Assembly (NCBI GenBank): GCA_023436825.1
Contig: JAEZHS010000122.1
Coordinates: forward strand, 1 to 7,282
Reading direction: 5' to 3'
DNA from: Pseudomonadota bacterium
GTDB lineage: Bacteria; Pseudomonadota; Alphaproteobacteria; Reyranellales; Reyranellaceae
Length of the DNA stretch: 7,282 bases
How positions within the stretch are numbered: the first letter of the stretch is position 1; each line of letters begins with the position of its first letter. The translations under genes and the position numbers were made by a program. A model generated the notes under the pieces. That model saw only the letters and a list, made by a program, of their open reading frames with translations, was not told the DNA's origin and made no database searches. Below are positions 5,604-7,282 of this stretch, in pieces.

Positions 5604-7136
5604 ATGGAGCCGTTGAAAGATTCGTCGAACGTCACGCGCCTGCCCGGCGCCGAAGACATCCGTCTGCGCGAGCCGCCGCACAATTTCGAGGCGGAACAGG
5701 CGCTGCTGGGCGCAATCCTCATCAACAACGCCGCCTATCAGCGCGTCGCGGAGTTTTTGCGGCCGGAGCATTTCGCCGATCCACTGCACGGCAAGCTTTA
5801 CGATTCCCTGTCGAAGCTGATCGAGCGCGGGCAGATCGTGAGCGCCGTCACGCTGAAGACCTACGTCGAGCAGGACGAGGACATGAAGGCGGCCGGCGGG
5901 GCGGCCTACTTGGCGCGGCTGGCGGCGGCGTCCGTCCATGTCATCGACGCCACCGCCTTCGGCCAGGTGGTGCACGACCTCTACCTGCGCCGCCAGCTGA
6001 TCGACATCGGCGAGACCGTGGTCAACGGCGCCTTCGGCAGCGGCGACGTCGAGGAGACGGCGCTGAGCCAGATCGAGGTTGCCGAGAAGAAGCTCTACGA
6101 CCTCGCCAGCACCGGCCAGACCGAGGGCGGCTTCAAGGCGTTCCGCGTCGCGCTCACCGAAGCGACGGTCGCCGCCGAAGCAGCCTACCATCGCGTCGGC
6201 CAGCTCACCGGTGTGGCGTCGGGCCTGTTCCAGCTCGACCAGTTGCTGGGCGGCCTGCACAGGTCGGACCTGATCATCCTGGCCGGGCGCCCCTCCATGG
6301 GGAAGACCGCGCTCGCCACCAACATCGCCTTCAATGCCGCGCGCGCCTACAAGGAGGAGATCGTCGAGGGCCGCCCGAAGGTGGTCGACGGCGCGGTCGT
6401 GGGCTTCTTCTCGCTCGAAATGTCGTCGGAGCAGCTCGCCACCCGCATGCTCGCCGAGCAGGCCGAGGTCTCGTCCGAGAAGATCCGCAAGGGCGAGATG
6501 ATCAGCAGCGACTTCGACCGGGTCCTGTCGGTCAGCCACGAGCTCGAGCATCTCAACTTCTTCATCGACGACACGCCGGCGCTGTCGATCGCAGCACTTC
6601 GCACCCGCGCCCGCCGCCTGAAGCGCACGCACGGGCTGGGATTGCTGGTGGTCGACTATCTCCAGCTCCTCTCCCCTTCGGGCAAGAACCGGCAGGACAA
6701 TCGCGTGCAGGAGGTCTCCGAGATCACGCGCGGCCTCAAGACGCTCGCCAAGGAGCTCGACGTCCCGGTGATCGCCTTGTCGCAGCTGTCGCGTTCGGTG
6801 GAACAGCGCGAGGACAAGCGGCCACAGCTCTCGGACTTGCGTGAATCGGGCTCGATCGAGCAGGACGCCGACGTCGTCATGTTCGTCTACCGCGAGGAGT
6901 ACTACCTCACCCGCTCCGAGCCGGCGCGCCGCGCCGAGGAAAGCGACCAGAAGTTCAACGAGCGCCACGACGCGTGGCGCCTGCGCTGCGAGCAGACCTA
7001 CGGCAAGGCCGAGGTGATCGTGGCCAAGCAGCGCCACGGCCCGACCGGCATCGTGCGGCTCGCCTTCGAAGGCCAATTCACCAAGTTCGGCAACCTGCCC
7101 GCCGATGGCGAAGGCCCGAGCCCGATATTCGAATGA
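5604..7136 (+). CDS. dnaB: Replicative DNA helicase DnaB
   Basis: A complete 510-residue protein. DnaB is the hexameric 5'-3' helicase that unwinds DNA at the replication fork using ATP and recruits primase. The N-terminal primase-binding domain spans about residues 22-130, starting at PPHNFEAEQALLGAI, and a linker follows to about 200. The RecA-like ATPase domain holds Walker A GRPSMGKT (228-235), the catalytic-Glu motif FFSLEMS (E272), Walker B LLVVDYLQLL (347-356), the sensor region ALSQLSRSVEQR with Q394, LRESGSIEQDAD (412-423) and the arginine-finger motif KQRHGPTG (475-482, R477). All key residues are intact and there is no intein. The stretch between VYREEYY and AEVIVAKQ is longer than in Escherichia coli, as I recall for alphaproteobacteria. 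The ATG at 5604 is chosen because similarity begins just after it; its ribosome binding site (AAGAAG, 5591-5596) is weak. A TTG at 5520 would add 28 residues unlike DnaB. No rplI lies directly upstream, unlike many relatives. Confidence 0.98.
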   Translation: MEPLKDSSNVTRLPGAEDIRLREPPHNFEAEQALLGAILINNAAYQRVAEFLRPEHFADPLHGKLYDSLSKLIERGQIVSAVTLKTYVEQDEDMKAAGGAAYLARLAAASVHVIDATAFGQVVHDLYLRRQLIDIGETVVNGAFGSGDVEETALSQIEVAEKKLYDLASTGQTEGGFKAFRVALTEATVAAEAAYHRVGQLTGVASGLFQLDQLLGGLHRSDLIILAGRPSMGKTALATNIAFNAARAYKEEIVEGRPKVVDGAVVGFFSLEMSSEQLATRMLAEQAEVSSEKIRKGEMISSDFDRVLSVSHELEHLNFFIDDTPALSIAALRTRARRLKRTHGLGLLVVDYLQLLSPSGKNRQDNRVQEVSEITRGLKTLAKELDVPVIALSQLSRSVEQREDKRPQLSDLRESGSIEQDADVVMFVYREEYYLTRSEPARRAEESDQKFNERHDAWRLRCEQTYGKAEVIVAKQRHGPTGIVRLAFEGQFTKFGNLPADGEGPSPIFE

Positions 7137-7165
7137 GTCGTTGCTGGGAGCGCTCATGGTCTTCT

Positions 7166-7243
7166 GGACCGCGCGCCGGGTCGCGTCAGACGCGACCTCC
7201 CTGCGCGCTCATGATTCATGAGCGAGCTGGAAGCTCGCGGTCC
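7166..7243. repeat. Cluster of stacked inverted repeats downstream of dnaB
   Basis: Three hairpins follow in succession: GGTCGCGTC-A-GACGCGACC (7179-7197, perfect 9-base arms), CGCTCATGA-T-TCATGAGCG (7206-7224, perfect 9-base arms) and GCGAGCT-GGA-AGCTCGC (7222-7238, 7-base arms). The second and third overlap by three bases. An outer pair, GGACCGCG (7166-7173) and CGCGGTCC (7236-7243), encloses the first two. No T-run follows, so this is not a standard intrinsic terminator. It resembles REP-type or other dispersed intergenic hairpin elements, and may also stabilise or end the dnaB message. There is only one copy in the window, so repetition in the genome cannot be judged. Confidence 0.65.
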
Positions 7244-7251
7244 GAAAGAGC

Positions 7252-7282
7252 ATGAACTCAATGTTTTCAGACGACGCCACGC
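7252..7282 (+). CDS. Possible start of a gene downstream of dnaB (partial)
   Basis: ATG codons at 7252 and, in the same frame, 7261 open a frame (MNSMFSDDAT) to the window end. A purine-rich AAAGAG (7245-7250) lies ten bases before the second ATG and could serve as a weak ribosome binding site. Alanine racemase (alr) often follows dnaB in alphaproteobacteria, so that is one candidate, but ten codons are too few to identify anything. Confidence 0.25.
   Translation, partial: MNSMFSDDAT

Noticed and set aside
5604..7136. Intein in DnaB
   Set aside because: The Walker A region and the regions that follow are continuous, and the length of 510 residues leaves no room for an insertion of intein size.
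5589..7157. Minus-strand frame of 522 codons and the plus frame 5372-6844 across dnaB
   Set aside because: Both overlap an unmistakable dnaB with all motifs intact. Their sequences are Arg/Ala/Gly-rich shadows.
7179..7243. Intrinsic terminator of dnaB
   Set aside because: The stems are strong, but no T-run follows any of them. They are kept as inverted repeats only.

Overview
The window is GC-rich DNA, probably from an alphaproteobacterium. The main evidence is the replicative helicase gene dnaB (5604-7136). Its product has the length and acidic/basic insertions before the final conserved motif that I associate with alphaproteobacterial DnaB. I cannot name a genus. No transposase, CRISPR array, tRNA or rRNA was found.

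Layout. (1) 1-2723, minus strand: the 5' 907 codons of a very large open reading frame that runs off the left edge. It encodes an Ala/Gly-rich, strongly acidic protein of degenerate helical repeats with a Gly-rich hinge. It has one lysine and one cysteine in the visible part. It looks like a secreted or surface protein, but its family is not recognised. Just upstream, on the same strand, is a 27-codon ORF (2733-2816) with a good ribosome binding site. Its stop codon overlaps the ribosome binding site of the large gene, an arrangement typical of translational coupling. (2) 2817-3173: a divergent intergenic region. (3) 3174-4562, plus strand: a 462-residue hypothetical cytosolic protein whose C-terminus resembles the Xre/MbcA/ParS toxin-binding module. 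A doubtful 51-codon, Cys-rich ORF overlaps its stop by ATGA. (4) 4715-5603: nearly 900 bases without a convincing gene. A near-consensus sigma-70 promoter (4701-4729) fires into this spacer, directly ahead of a stretch that can fold. (5) 5604-7136, plus strand: dnaB, complete. (6) 7137-7282: stacked inverted repeats and possibly the first codons of another gene.

The three main genes show no obvious functional link. dnaB is housekeeping. The usual alphaproteobacterial neighbours upstream of dnaB (rpsF, rpsR, rplI) are absent here and the upstream side carries accessory genes, so this is probably a variable junction beside a core gene. The parts most worth follow-up are the large acidic repeat protein with its coupled leader ORF, and the unexplained promoter and possible RNA upstream of dnaB.
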